NCBI GenBank assembly: GCA_022606135.1
Contig: JABYQN010000004.1
Coordinates: 3,162,001-3,226,000, forward strand
Length of the DNA: 64,000 bases
Origin: Fomes fomentarius
Taxonomy: Eukaryota; Basidiomycota; Agaricomycetes; Polyporales; Polyporaceae
Direction: 5' to 3'
Below, piece by piece: positions 8,356 to 19,565 of this stretch. The position numbers and the translations under genes were made by a program. Under the pieces are notes generated by a model that saw only the letters and a program-made list of their open reading frames with translations, did no database searches and was not told the DNA's origin. The first letter of the stretch is position 1. Every line of letters starts with the position of its first letter.

Positions 8356-8852
8356 TGTTACAAACAGGCTTAGCGTCTACTCTAGGCGTCTTTCTCTTTC
8401 CTTTTACGTCTTGTTTCCTCTTTGAGCTCAACCTCTGTACTACTGTTCTCACGGCGATCCAACATCGTCATCATGCTTACCTCGTCTCATTGACTCAGTA
8501 GGAGTCATACTGTACTAGGCCTAGACCCATACCTACTATGACTTGCTCTGACTCATGTTGACTAGCGCTGACTCATTCTGACTCATTGTGACTCGTACCT
8601 CATGTATGTACTTATAGCATAGGCAAACTCGAGGTGTTCCTCAGTTTGACCTCCTTTTCCAATTGAGGCTTTCTCCCCATCGAAACCCTCGACCTCTGCT
8701 TGACTTCTAACACAGTACTCGACTACACCTCTTCGGTGTACGTCTCTCAGACAACTTGCACACTCGATCGACACTCGAACATCGCCAACATCGTAACTCC
8801 TCAACTTGCGCATCTACGCATCTCCTAGACGCCCACGAGCCTCGGCGTAACA
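8356..8852 (+). repeat. Chromovirus 3' LTR (497 nt)
   Basis: It starts TGTTACAAACAGG and ends CGGCGTAACA, giving TG...CA ends and a 6-nt terminal inverted repeat. The last 84 nt equal the 5' LTR fragment. A target-site duplication cannot be checked because the left flank is displaced by the copia insertion. Confidence 0.88.
8491..8585 (+). promoter_or_regulatory. Four TGACTCA motifs in the chromovirus LTR
   Basis: TGACTCA lies at 8491-8497, 8549-8555, 8569-8575 and 8579-8585, followed within about 25-30 nt by a weak TATA-like ACTTATAGC. The motif is the bZIP (Gcn4/AP-1) core, suggesting activation under starvation or stress. The copia LTR in this window has the same number of sites. Confidence 0.5.
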
Positions 8853-9818
8853 GTTATTCTCTTGCCAGAGTATCTTCAGAAGGGACTCGACTGATCCATC
8901 CTTGATCTGTGCTGAGTGTAGTGGTTTTCGAATTGTGGCGACACTTCCTTGCTAGTAGAAGAAATATTTCTCAATGCAAAGCTGAGAGTATCAACAAGTA
9001 AGATGGTGAGCGACAGGATACAAGTTTGAATGCCACCGGGACGGGTCTGCAGAGCAGAACAAGTGCTGTGACACTCATGCCCTCAAAACACCCTCTTGTA
9101 GCTGAGCTACAGCTACGGGCGGCTCCAAGCTGCGGCCAACTTTGAGCCATACTAGACTTGGACATCATGTTATGAATGCACAGCACAGCATCGTGTCCTG
9201 CTTATCAGGGTTACCTGCTATCCTAAGACCCGGACGCACCGGAATGACTTATGAGCTTTGTGTTGATTCCAACCAAGTAGTTAGTAATAGATTTTGAATT
9301 GAACTTGAAGCTTTGAGTTTGTTCCCAAGCGTTCACGACAACATGGCTAAACAGGCCCAAACAACCACTACTTATCTCGATCACTACATACAGTACACAG
9401 ACACTTCTCCACTGGGCCCCCTCCTTCCGACGACTCTTCGCAGCCTTTAATGCACTCGCTGTATTCTTTGATGCAACATGTTGGTCTGCCTGACTCGTTG
9501 CGGAATACTACTTGAGTATTACTAGTAGGTAAGTCAGTACTAGAACTCACCATCACCAGAGTGAGGAGACTGGAAACCAAACATGGACTATCAATCACAA
9601 TACGAGCGCCGTCGATGCAGAAAGTCTGTGTCTATTAGTTGTAGTAACATGATACACTAAGTAAGTACTCTACGCCAATGTCAGTGTCTAAACCCAAGTT
9701 CCCGCAGTGGGAAAGTCAAATCAAGTCAAGTCAGATGGCAACCGCACCCGCACCCGCACCCACAATCCACCCGAGCTCCCTGCATATCCGAATGAGTTGA
9801 AGCGAACTCCCGACCCAT
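8853..9818. other. Intergenic stretch without a recognisable gene
   Basis: It lies between the chromovirus and the transporter gene. The open frames are short and look random. A small run of CACCCG/CCGCAC units occurs at about 9730-9760. The end of the transporter 3' UTR is probably included at the right. Confidence 0.5.
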
Positions 9819-12444
9819 TCAGACCCGAGACCCGTCCACTTGCTCCGCCGCCGACTCCCGAGTAGGCTTCTCCTTCTCCTTCAAGCTCTCAGGAGCGGAC
9901 TTGAGTGCTGCGCCTTCGACGTGCGCGTTCTCGTCGCCCTTCTGGTGTCCTACGATACCGACACCGCGCAAGAACGCGAGCGCGAGTATCGCACCTGCAA
10001 AACCCCGCACGATCAGCCCCGCCCTGCATACACGATTCTAGCCCGAAAGGGTTGAGAGGAACCATGCACGCACCGACAAGGCCAAACGCAAAGCCCGTCC
10101 ACATCGCGTCCTTGTACCCCACCAGCTGCGCCTCCCGCGGGGCGTTCCGCCCTGTGTCGTCCACGATCACACCCAGCTCCGCGGCCTTCTTCTCGAGCGT
10201 CGCGTCGTAGACGACCGTGGAGATCGCGAGCCCAAACGCGGTACCGAGCTGGGTAAGGGTCTGGAAGAGCGCGCCGCCGACGGACTGCTCGTGTGGGAGG
10301 CAGACTTTGGCGACGAAGAGCGTGCCGGACGCGAACACAAAGTCGGCGCCGAAGACGGAGAGGATGGCGGCGGGGAAGCCGAATGCCCAGTATGGTGCTG
10401 AGGGGACGATAACTGCGAAGAGCAGGTTCGCGAGGCCGGTGAAGAGCGTCCCGATCACTGCAAGGAGGTTAGGGCAAGGGAGGTTTCAGGGAGACGCAGA
10501 CGCACCGATGAGGATGACAACGTTGACGTGGCCGACGACAAGGGCGATGACGACGTTGCATGCGACCCCAGTGACGAACATGGGCAGTAGGCGGACCATG
10601 GTGAGGATCGGGTTCAGGCCGAGGTAGCTCTGGTAGTACAGCTGCCACACACAGACGCGTCAGTCTCTCATTAACGTGAGCAGCGCGTCACGAAAGCGCA
10701 CCTGGATCCAGTAGGTGAACGAGTTGAATGAACACCACTCGAAGAAGGCGACGATGAGCATGACTGCGAGCTTGCCCTTGGAACGCGTCCAGATCGAGAC
10801 CGGCATGAGCGGCGGGGGCGTCCACCACCGCTTGCGCACGGATACGTCGTCGCTCGCGTGAACACCCTCAAGGAAGTGCTCCCAGAGGACGAAGAGGACG
10901 AGGAGAAAGATGCCGACGATGAGCAGCGCGATGATGTCTGCGGGTGAGTAGGGTCAGCGTTGCGAGTAAATAGGTCAACGAGTCGACATACAGCCGGTCT
11001 TCCAGCCATTCGGGGCCACACTCCCGTCGCTCAGGATGAATACGATGAACGTCAGTCCTGCCGTGACTAGCAGAGCGCCTATCCAATCCACGCGTCTACA
11101 TAGAATGGATCAGTGTCCATTGCCCGTGAAAGTCATGGACGACGCACTTGTCCTCCAGAGCATACGGCACATCCGGGTCGATCGAAATCATCCCACCAAC
11201 GGCGCACAGCGCACTCATTCCCGTCAGGAACCAGAAGACCGAGCGCCATGTCTGACTGTAGTGCTGAGTGTCAGTGTGAATCGCAGTCTTCGTGATCGAT
11301 ATACGTACGCTGTGAGCTGGGTGAGCACACCGCCGACTGCACTTCCTATCGCGGCACCGATCGGCGCGCCCGCGGCGAATGTCGCAAAGGCGACGGACCG
11401 GATGGGCGACGGTGGAAAGGTGTGTGCCAATATGCCTAGCTAAGGGAACATCAGCAGTCAGACACAAAGGGAGGGTTATGGACATCAACGAAAGGAGCTA
11501 GCCCCACGAACAGGCTGAGAGTCACCCAGTACCCTTGGCCACCACTCGCCCCCAGGCACGGTGGGGGCATAGAACGCGGGTGCGAGAATGTATGAAAGAG
11601 ACAAACGGTGCAGTGCACTCAGACAGTTCTGCCCAATCAAGCCAAGTGCGACGCGCATATGTCGCACTACTCGAGCTCTACATCCTTACGTCCTCATCGA
11701 TGTCAGGGGGGAAGGCTGTAGAGCGGGAGTAAGCACCTCTGCCATGAGTATTGGCTTGCTGGGTCCGATTCAAAGAACAAAGACATTCATGACGCGTCTC
11801 CCGAGCTGAACGCGGACGCGCGTACATGAATCCCACCAGCCGCATGGTGGGCGGTGTCGACTTGGGCGGTGCGCCCTCACGTCAACCTTGCCGCCCTTCA
11901 CGATGAAAGGATCAGCCAGTGCAGCGCAGGTATATGCGGACAGCATACGGACACTGGAGGGATGACAGAGGGCGGGAAGGAGGGCGAGAAGAAAACGTCC
12001 TGGACGCCCAAAGTCGTCATACGTCATAGGTCCGGCTCATATCGCAAGGCACGGTGTTGAGACATATTGAACGTCTGCCGACTGCACGATGGGGACAAGG
12101 GGAGGAGAGGGAGAATTCACAAGGCGAATGAACTCACCCCAGCTGGGATGGACGCAGCGGGCCCGAGACCCTGGAGAGCCCGCAAGATGTCGATCGTGAT
12201 CTCATCTATAGTCAAGAGCATGGGGGATGCATGAGTTTTACTTGAATATGATGCACCTGTGCGAACTCACTTTGTGCGAACCCACTCGCGAGCCCGAATA
12301 CTCCCATGAGCACGCACCCGAGAATGAACGTGTACTTGCGGCCGAAGAGGTCCGCGAGCCGACCCATAAACAGAAGCAGGCATCCCTGTTGTGATTACGA
12401 AGGGGGTGAGTGTGCGTGTGCGGCGTGCGCGTGCGACATAGGGG

Positions 12445-12477
<33 letters not shown>

Positions 12478-12846
12478 GGAGGAGGACGCACGGAGCTGAG
12501 TGAATACCCCGAGATGATCCACTGGAGGTTGCTGTCGATGATGTTCAGGTCGGCTCCGATGGTGGGAAGGGCGATGAATACCGCGGTGGTATTTGCGGTC
12601 TGTGCGGTGAGAACATAGTGACAGTGTTAGGACGGCGTGGGTGTGTGCGCACTAGGGGTGGAGGGGTGAGAAGGGAGTACGTACATTGAGTATCATAGCC
12701 AGAGTAACGGTGCCGATGAGGACGAGGTTCTTGAGCAACGACCGCTCCGGCTCTGTCGTCGTCTTTTCGGAGAGCGCACTGGACATGTCGCCGTCGGGGT
12801 GAGGGTGGGTGTTGGGACTGGGGTTCGAGTCAGACTCGAGAGGCAT
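9819..12846 (-). CDS. MFS transporter, DHA2/ATR1-AMF1-like, intact (575 residues, 11 exons)
   Basis: The model is complement(join(9819..9994, 10074..10457, 10506..10641, 10702..10937, 10992..11095, 11148..11255, 11309..11439, 12138..12205, 12271..12385, 12492..12599, 12685..12846)). All ten introns are GT-AG, phases match, and the sum is 576 codons including the stop. Features are a hydrophilic N-terminus, TM1 (LVLIGTVTLAMIL), the loop motif GRLADLFGRK, an antiporter-type motif C (GAPIGAAIGSAVGG), and the C-terminal signature VCLPHEQSVGGALFQTL of fungal DHA2 members related to yeast ATR1 (borate) and AMF1 (ammonium). It is probably a plasma-membrane proton antiporter or efflux pump; the substrate cannot be told. 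It is the only intact transporter in the window. Many decayed relatives lie in the array to the right. Confidence 0.9.
11440..12137 (-). other. Unusually long intron 4 (698 nt) of the MFS gene
   Basis: The other nine introns are about 48-106 nt. The donor GTGAGT and acceptor CCCTTAG are good. The part at 11785-12137 is clearly related to 24660-25150 and 33860-34350, where minus-strand MFS remnants lie. The plus-strand MFS remnants (for example 27840-27930) have only about 80 nt at this position. The long form is therefore an insertion in one lineage or a deletion in the other. No transposon ends were seen. Confidence 0.6.
12440..12486. repeat. GAG/GGA-rich microsatellite inside MFS intron 2
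   Basis: An almost pure purine run of GGA, GAG and AAGAGG units sits near the donor of intron 2 (CCTCCT on the coding strand, a long pyrimidine tract). Confidence 0.85.
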
Positions 12847-13044
12847 GGCGGTCGCGCGGGTGAAGGGAGAGCGAAGGGCCTTATGAAGACATTGCAAGTA
12901 GTGGGTCGAGCAGCAAAGCGCGATTTTGCGCGCGGCCGTCGCGGGTGAATGTTGATTCTTTCCGTGCGATCCAGACGCCGTATTCGGCAGGAGAAATTGG
13001 TAAAGTAGCGCGATGAGCGCGTCCGCTCTTGCGCCATCCAGCTC

Positions 13045-13420
13045 GTCTATGTAAGCATGCGAACGCCCGTGAGGAAGACAGCTAGAGTTTTTGGCAAAGA
13101 CGTGAATCGTATGGACGTGCACTGGCATCCAGCTTAAGCTGTGTGCTCTAGATTATCTTGATCCCTACGATCTCTACATTCCAACCATCACACCATCATC
13201 CTTGCTTACCATTTCCCCCGGCCCCGACCCCTTTGCTCACTCACGCCTTCCTCAGCCGTATCAGGTCGTATCCTTGGTGCTTACACGCCGAATCTGTCCT
13301 TACTCATACTATGTAAGCATACGAACGGTCGGTGAGGAACACTACGGTATTAGACGCCGGCAAAGACATGAATCCGATATGGCACTGGCATCTGACTGGT
13401 ATAGATTATCTTATCTGATA
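13045..13420. repeat. Duplicated upstream region of the MFS gene (about 110 nt, two copies)
   Basis: Copy one (about 13045-13160) and copy two (about 13312-13420) share, in order, TATGTAAGCAT.CGAACG, GTGAGGAA, GGCAAAGAC.TGAATC, CACTGGCATC and TAGATTATCTT, with substitutions and small gaps. They lie 200-570 nt upstream of the ATG, so they may hold duplicated promoter elements. Confidence 0.65.
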
Positions 13421-14640
13421 CATTACTAGACTCACTGGGCTATGCAGCGTCCTTCTCTAATGAATTGGCAAACACTCCACTCCTCATACTCCCAATGTTT
13501 AACAAGCGTGACGAGACCATACCTCCTCGCATTCAAGCTAGGTAAGTGTCTTGCATTTCGAAAGCTTGAGAAGCTACTCTCCCCGGCGGCCCGCAAGAGT
13601 CCCTGCTAGGTGTCTCCGCAGCGCCCCGACCTCTTCTTCTACTATCTCAACTTGGTCACTTTTACTGACCTGCGCCATGACCATGATTCAGGAGAGCTAC
13701 GTAGACACGCTAACCTCTCCTCACTTGGCACTACCTATACTGTACCCCTGAGGCGACTCGACTGGCAGGCCCTGGCAGGCACGGGGGCCGACGGGTGACA
13801 GCAGGGTGAGCGTGGTAGGTGAACTACTACAACCGTCCACGACCCAGTCATCATTCCATATGTAGCCTTCTGGTTTACAACTTCTCGGTGTTTGATGTTC
13901 GCCGGCACTTATGACGTATACTACTAACTCACTATCAACCGCCGAAATTCAGCAGGTTCAGACTAAATGTCAGGGTCTCGTCTAACTGATACCACACAGA
14001 ACTCGGACCAATTGTGCAAATTATTATTATGCTACGTCGTCGGTAGTCCGGACTACCCACAACCCTAACTCAAAGCTCATGACCATGATGCACATTACAG
14101 GAACTTCATTGCTCAAAAGGGCATGCTCCGAGTCACATTCCCGAGGATCAGCTCGTATCGGAGTTCGATGCCATGAATTAAAGCACGGGTGGGCGTGTCG
14201 CGATCGGGACATACTCACTCGGCGGAGGCCGCGGCTTTCTTGGACACCCAGCACATCAGTGATCAGTATGCATTTGCATCGTCGTCCACTTAAGCTCATT
14301 TGTCTCAGAGTCTTGTGCACCCACATGCTGCCAGTGCCCAGATCGCCGCGCGTCGACATTGCGGCTGTCGCACCGGTGCATCTGTCGCGAGACGATTACT
14401 TGCATGAACGCGAACGCGGAAATACGGCATCATATGCACGACTGCGGGGCGGCTCGCTCGGAATCGCTTTCTACTGGATGCTCTAGTGACCTCCTTGATC
14501 ATTGACTCTCGCGCGATCGCAAGACACAAGACAGAAGATCCGTCGGGATTCAGAGCACTAAGGCCGCCCGTCATCCATCCCCGGACGCGCGTTTCCAATT
14601 TGAATCTTATCGCGCCCTCTTCATTTGACGTGCTTGTTCC
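13421..14640. other. No recognisable gene
   Basis: Only short overlapping frames on both strands with no motif or splice-consistent model that I trust. Confidence 0.4.
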
Positions 14641-14739
14641 TCTCGCATTGCATTCAAAGTATCGCGCTGCCAGATCGGCGATCCAAGTGAACAGTTGTGA
14701 AAGGAGATACGGATACCGCGACTAGGCGTATTGTGCGGT

Positions 14740-15290
14740 ACGTACGTCTTACATGAACGTTTGGTCACTTCTCCACTCCTTGGCAAAGCTGGGATGGCCT
14801 CGCGGAGCACGGTAGCCTCTCGAGCTCCTATCGACGCAAATTGTGTTTGACGTGTTACTGTATGCCTGGAGTTGAGCAGTGTTGAGAGGAGAGATGTATA
14901 TCGCCCCAGCAGGGTCGGAGAAAACGGAGATCGAAGGAAGGGTGCAGCCATCATAAGGGGTCTGTGTTTGGAGGATGATGCAAGTTATAGACGACGACAA
15001 GGGCGAAGTACGCGCCAGCCAGTTGAGTGGAATTCCCATACCTTTTGGGAGGACAGCAGCCCGGCCGCTCGGTGTCGTGGCGGAGAGTGCACTGCACAGG
15101 GCGTCGGAGGTTGGGGTTCCGTTTATTCCAAGTTCAGCTTGAAGGTCATGACGCGCGTTTACGCAGGTTGGCGCTCTCGCCGCCACAGCGCTTGCGAAGC
15201 TCTGAGTCGGACTGTCAGATTGACAGAAGGCACGCTCGCCAAAATCATTCATCAAGCCTACTTACTCTGTGGTGATAACATCCCATCCAT
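14740..15290 (-). other. Unknown gene or gene remnant X, reference copy
   Basis: On the minus strand a splice-consistent pair of pieces is visible. Exon A is about 15211-15042 (AARAPTCVNARHDLQAELG, then ALCSALSATTPSGRAAVLPK), bounded by CTGACAG and AAAAG/GTATGG. Exon B begins at 14961 after CAAACACAG (CTLPSISVFSDPAGAIYISP). The beginning and end could not be resolved. Damaged relatives recur in the array at about 25.6-26.5, 34.7-35.7, 42.2-43.0, 49.4-50.3 and 62.3 kb. The cysteines and the AVAAR-AP stretch would fit a secreted protein, but I recognise no family. Confidence 0.35.
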
Positions 15291-16230
15291 CAAGTCGGAG
15301 CACACTACGCTCGTTATCACGTCCGATGGTTCTGTTCAGGACTGTGATGAACCGCACGCACAAGCTCCACAACTTGAAGATCATTGAGAGGAAATCCAAA
15401 AACAAGAACGGACTTGAACTTGGAGGGAGGTACAATCGTCTTTAGCCCTGGACGTAGGCTTCTCGTTCCTAAATGATGGGTATGATGATGAACCAGGTGC
15501 CGCCAACGCTCGATGTCTCACAATATCCTCCATCGTTCCTGTCAGTGGCTACTCGCCGACATCGATGAACCCGTACTACTACCTCCTATGTCTCAACTTC
15601 ATGGTCTCAATTTGAACACAGTTATTACCCAACTCATGCTCATTGAACAGTTTTGGGAGGGCGACGACTACATCTCCTTGTATGAGAGCAACTCCGCCGA
15701 GGTCGAATCGGTAATCCCTCCCCATCCATGGTCATCCAAGACATGACCGGTTCACATATTGCGGCATACGTCTCGACGGGTCAGGAAAGTATCAGGGGCT
15801 GAGAGTCAGACCCGAGTGGCGGATGACCCGTTCTAAAACCTTCGAGCGCTTCACATCCCACATCACCTTCAATCGATCCACAGTCGAATTCAAAACAATG
15901 CTGATAGCTTTTGACCATCCGAGCGGCCTTGATCACCATGGTCCCACCACCGAACGGAAGCCCTGTCATCATTAGTTGTGAACACAACTGCACATGTCCG
16001 GAAAGCCATTCTTCTAGATATACATGACATTGAACCCTGAATACGCGCCTCCGAATAAGGACACCCTATGGCTCCTATTAAAGATCACGGACTCAGCAAA
16101 AAATCGGAGCAGATCTACAAGTACTACACCCACAAACGTATATAAGGATTCCCTCGAGTACCGAGATCAGCACCATCGCACCATAATCTGTTACACTTTT
16201 CGTTACTTACCTCGATACATCATCCACCCA
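15291..16230. other. Unrecognised stretch, possible old gene remnants
   Basis: Plus-strand pieces have coding-like texture (WLLADIDEPVLLPPMSQLHG near 15540; FERFTSHITFNRSTVEF near 15840) but are separated by stops and frame changes. No family could be named. Confidence 0.3.
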
Positions 16231-16778
16231 CTCAGAACCTACCTTACCACCCTTGACCCCTCAAGCCCGCACATCATCATGTCCTTGGCAGTCCGCAACC
16301 TTACCGACAGCGTCACTGAGCAATCTACCGTCTTCCTCTTCACCGATCTCACAACCGATAAGCCATCTTCAACATTCCTCTTCGCCGACTTCACAACCGC
16401 CAAAATGACGCATGGAGGCGCTACAAATCCCGCATGCACATGCGTCGGACCGCCGCGAACCGCCCGCCCACGTCGTTCGACCGCACGTACCAGACACACG
16501 CACGCACCACACCGAAGGCCGCGTCAACCCAAGGGAGCCCATTCCCGGCATTTCCGAGGATGCTCGGTAGTCAGACCGGACGGTTCATCATAAACGTCTG
16601 GTTCTTCGCGATGGCGTCGATGGCTACCCTGCCCCAAGCCTCGGAGGAGCCGGGAGCAGACTGGGTCGCAGTGGCAGACGTGCAGCGATTGGTGCTCATG
16701 TTGATCACCACCTTCATTTTCACCGACACCATGACAGTAGCCACGGCTTACCCTGGACTCCATCACCGCGCCGTCTGA
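16231..16778 (+). pseudogene. Array-border remnant Y, left copy
   Basis: A frame at 16434-16778 includes a hydrophobic pair of segments (FIINVWFFAMASMATLP; LVLMLITTFIFTDTMTVAT). The stretch 16540-16790 is related to 63285-63515 at the other end of the array (shared GGATGCTCGGT, TTCGC.ATGGCGTC, CCCCAAGCCTCGGAG, ACCGACACC.TGA). The right copy is more broken. It might be part of a membrane protein gene; the family is not clear. Confidence 0.4.
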
Positions 16779-17194
16779 ATGGACTTCGAAGAGCTCGCAG
16801 CGCGCTGCAGACGGAGCTGGAGGGCTAGCTGCCTGGATGCATCTTAAGTATTGGCGGAATACGTGGCATTCATTATAGCTCGTTTGTCATCAGAATATAT
16901 CACTCAACCACATATCACTCTAAGCTCTCTCACCGCATATCTGATCGTATTCACAGTCTCAGAACCCGGCAGAAACCTGGTGCATGAACCGAAGTGGGCT
17001 AGGCCTAGTTAACCTGAACGAGCATTGCAGAACAGCAATGATACTCAATCAAAATAAAGTCGTAAGAGAAATCATTCCCCTCGCGCTTTGTGACATGAAA
17101 AATGGGTACCGTGTGTGATGTGGCCAACGAGTCGACCGTAGAAGTGGTAGTAGCGCTAGTAGTATTCCTAACTTCCAGAAGCTTGACCGCCACC

Positions 17195-17510
17195 TAGGAG
17201 GTTGTCGGCCCGTTGACCCGATAATTTGCCGGCGACCTGAAGCGCGCCAGGGTCCAGCTGCTTGCCATCTACTGCTCGACGACTCGACGACCCACTTGCT
17301 TGCTGCTTGCTGTCCGACATCTGGCAACATTCATCTCTGCGCTCAAGGAGGACACGCAAGAGGTCAGCCGTGGGACGTCACATGGCGGATAGGTGGACAT
17401 TAAGTATATTTCTTCCGACTAGGTAAGCCGTCAGTTGCTCCGAATATCCTAGTAGGGAATCCGAGCAAAGGAGACGAACACAGAAGGAGTGAAGTGCATA
17501 CAATTGTGCA
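17195..17510. repeat. Repeat block R1, copy 1
   Basis: It contains TCGGCCCGTTGACCCG, then GACGACCCACTTGCTTGC, CTCAAGGAGGACAC and a GGACATTAAGT...CAGGTAAG-like region. The same order recurs in front of the plus-strand MFS remnants. Confidence 0.6.
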
Positions 17511-18600
17511 TAGTCTCTCAGTCGTAGTCTCACCGTAAATTTCACTTCACATAGTGTACGCACGAACCTCGCCTATATGGACCTCTCGTCGCCGAGTCCT
17601 CGTGTCAGTAGCGTGCCTCTTCCCTCCGGCTCACAGTCCTGCAAGTTCCTACCCTCAGTACCACGATGATCCCGTCCGCCTGTCGATTTGTCCCCAGAGG
17701 CCTCGCCGGAGTTCGAGCTAGGGAGTCGGCTGGCAGGTATAGAACAGCAGAAGCACAGGTCGAGTGTCGTCGATGCAAAGGCTCGTGATCTGACAGTGCG
17801 GACCAGTCCCCATCGGTGTGTGAGTCTCTCTCTCAATTTACCATGTCACGTATGATGCACAGCTACAGGGACGACTAGTCGCGGCGCCGAGTTGAAGATG
17901 CTGGAGCTTTGCTATCGCTCGCAACGCGCCACTCTCGGGGACAACGACAGCCTGCGACGTTGTCACCATGCCACCATTCCCTCGAGTTCGGTCAGCTGCA
18001 TGCATTCTCTGCGACTCGTACCAGGTCGGGTCGCAGCTCGTCCTTGCCCCGGTGCCGCTCCCGCTCCCGCATTATACAGATATATCCGGGATTGCATGCT
18101 CTCAACAATTGCATCGTGGAGCGATCGGGGGTGTCTATCAATGTGCCCAGTATGTTACGACGGGGTGCATGACCGACGCTCGACATTTCCCATCTCTTGT
18201 GACTCCCTGACGCGTACAGATTGCTCGGGTATCCGCTGAGTTGTTGCAGATTGGAGTACACGCTAGATTGATTTCTAAGCTCTGAGGAATTTCCGCATCC
18301 TGCGTTGCTATCATCACGATAAGTCCCCGAAGCCTGAACGGCCTCGAGTGTGAGTCCACCCTCTATCTTCACTGTCATCTCTCATCTCTCATCTCTCATC
18401 CCGCATCCACGATCTCCACGTTGGCTCGGGCTGGTGCTGGTACTGTGGCATGCTGTCGATCCCGAATACGGCCGCACTCAAGCACTCCATCAAGTTCCCA
18501 TGCCCATCACGGACATGGTCAACTATTGCGCTACAGAGTACGGACATGGGGGACTGGTCAGACCGGGGACTGAGGATGCTTTTCACTATACCTCCAAGGT
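17511..18600. other. Degraded sequence, no intact gene seen
   Basis: Short frames only. At 18374-18402 there is a small tandem run of CTCATCT units. Parts resemble 27.0-27.5 and 19.6-20.1 kb (flanks of R1 blocks). Confidence 0.4.
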
Positions 18601-18639
18601 GAGTGTAAGCTTCAGCATTTGCCCTGATCTCTGCTTCAC

Positions 18640-18960
18640 GAGGACGTGTCGGCGTCATCATCGGGCCAACATCTCGGTCATCCTACGCTCTGCGACTCTC
18701 TGCTCGCTCCAAGCGCGGTCCGCTGATGTCCAGCGACTGGTCTCTGCTCCCCCATTGTCGCACGGGCCCGTGAATCGTCGTCGGATCGTCGATCTCTACA
18801 ACCACCCTTAGGTATCCAAGGTTCGTGTATGCGCTACAGCGGCATAGGTGGGATGCTACCGATGCTTGCCCGGTCACCAAGCGCTCTGTTGACGGAGCCT
18901 GCCCACTATCCACAATTGCGCATATGCATCGTAAGTGAGGCATCGATATCTCTCTTTTGC
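18640..18960 (+). pseudogene. Remnant Z, left copy
   Basis: It is related to 57335-57650: both contain CAACATCTCG.TCAT.CTACGCTCTGCGAC, then GCCGCTGATGTCCAGCGACTGGTCTCT, then TGTATGCGCTA. Neither is open, and no family is recognised. Confidence 0.45.
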
Positions 18961-19239
18961 CCTTTCTGACGGTTCCCTGGCATCCTAGGACCCAACTCAC
19001 GAAGTGGAAGAGCGGTGCCCGTATGCATCCTGGCTTGACGTGGACTCTGGCGGTCATTCCCCTCTTCTTTACACCTCACAGTCTATGCTACTCGGTCTGC
19101 ACAGCTATCATGTGCATCCATTCGTCGAGGGGCGACCTTGTGGTGTCCTATACTCCCTCTCGGACTGCCAGTTTGGCACAGCCAGTCCTCCTTTCCTTCC
19201 CGCCGAGCATAAGTAGGAAGTTCACCGCTCAGCTTGAGT

Positions 19240-19565
19240 TCTTAACAGCCACCCAGGAAACTGTCGGCCCGTTGACCCAGCAAGTAGTCTGAGTGAGCGC
19301 TTGAGCACCGAGAGCGCCCACTGCCAGCTACCACAAGTCAGCTCAGTAACTCGGCACTGCTCGACGACCCGCTTGCTTGCTGTCCATCGTTCATTTTTTG
19401 CTCAAGGAGGACACCAAGAGGTTGCATATGCGATGGCTCGGTCTGCGGGACGTCGCACGCGGGGTAGTGGACATCCTATATGTTGCTTCCAACCAGGTGA
19501 GATTTCAATCGCTACGAGTATCTTAGGGTTTCGGAGCAGAGGAGAGAAACACAGAAGCTGCGCAC
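19240..19565. repeat. Repeat block R1, copy 2
   Basis: It carries AAACTGTCGGCCCGTTGACC near 19258, then AACTCGGCACTGCTCGACGAC, CTCAAGGAGGACACCAAGAG and GGACGTCGCACGCGGGG, in the common R1 order. Confidence 0.65.

Larger units (their letters stand above)
2025..8852 (+). mobile_element. Ty3 chromovirus LTR retrotransposon with extra 3' ORFs
   Basis: The order is LTR end, leader, gag, pol with C-terminal chromodomain, three additional ORFs, polypurine tract and 3' LTR. The LTR termini TGTTAC...GTAACA form an inverted repeat. The domain order PR-RT-RNase H-IN and the chromodomain place it in the chromovirus branch of Ty3 elements. All large frames are open, and the surviving 84 nt of the 5' LTR match the 3' LTR exactly, so the copy is young. 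Its own 5' LTR is broken by the copia insertion, so this copy has probably lost its promoter. Confidence 0.93.

Noticed and set aside
16434..16778. Remnant Y as an RTA1-like membrane protein
   Set aside because: Only two hydrophobic segments are seen, with no diagnostic motif. The resemblance is too vague to name a family.
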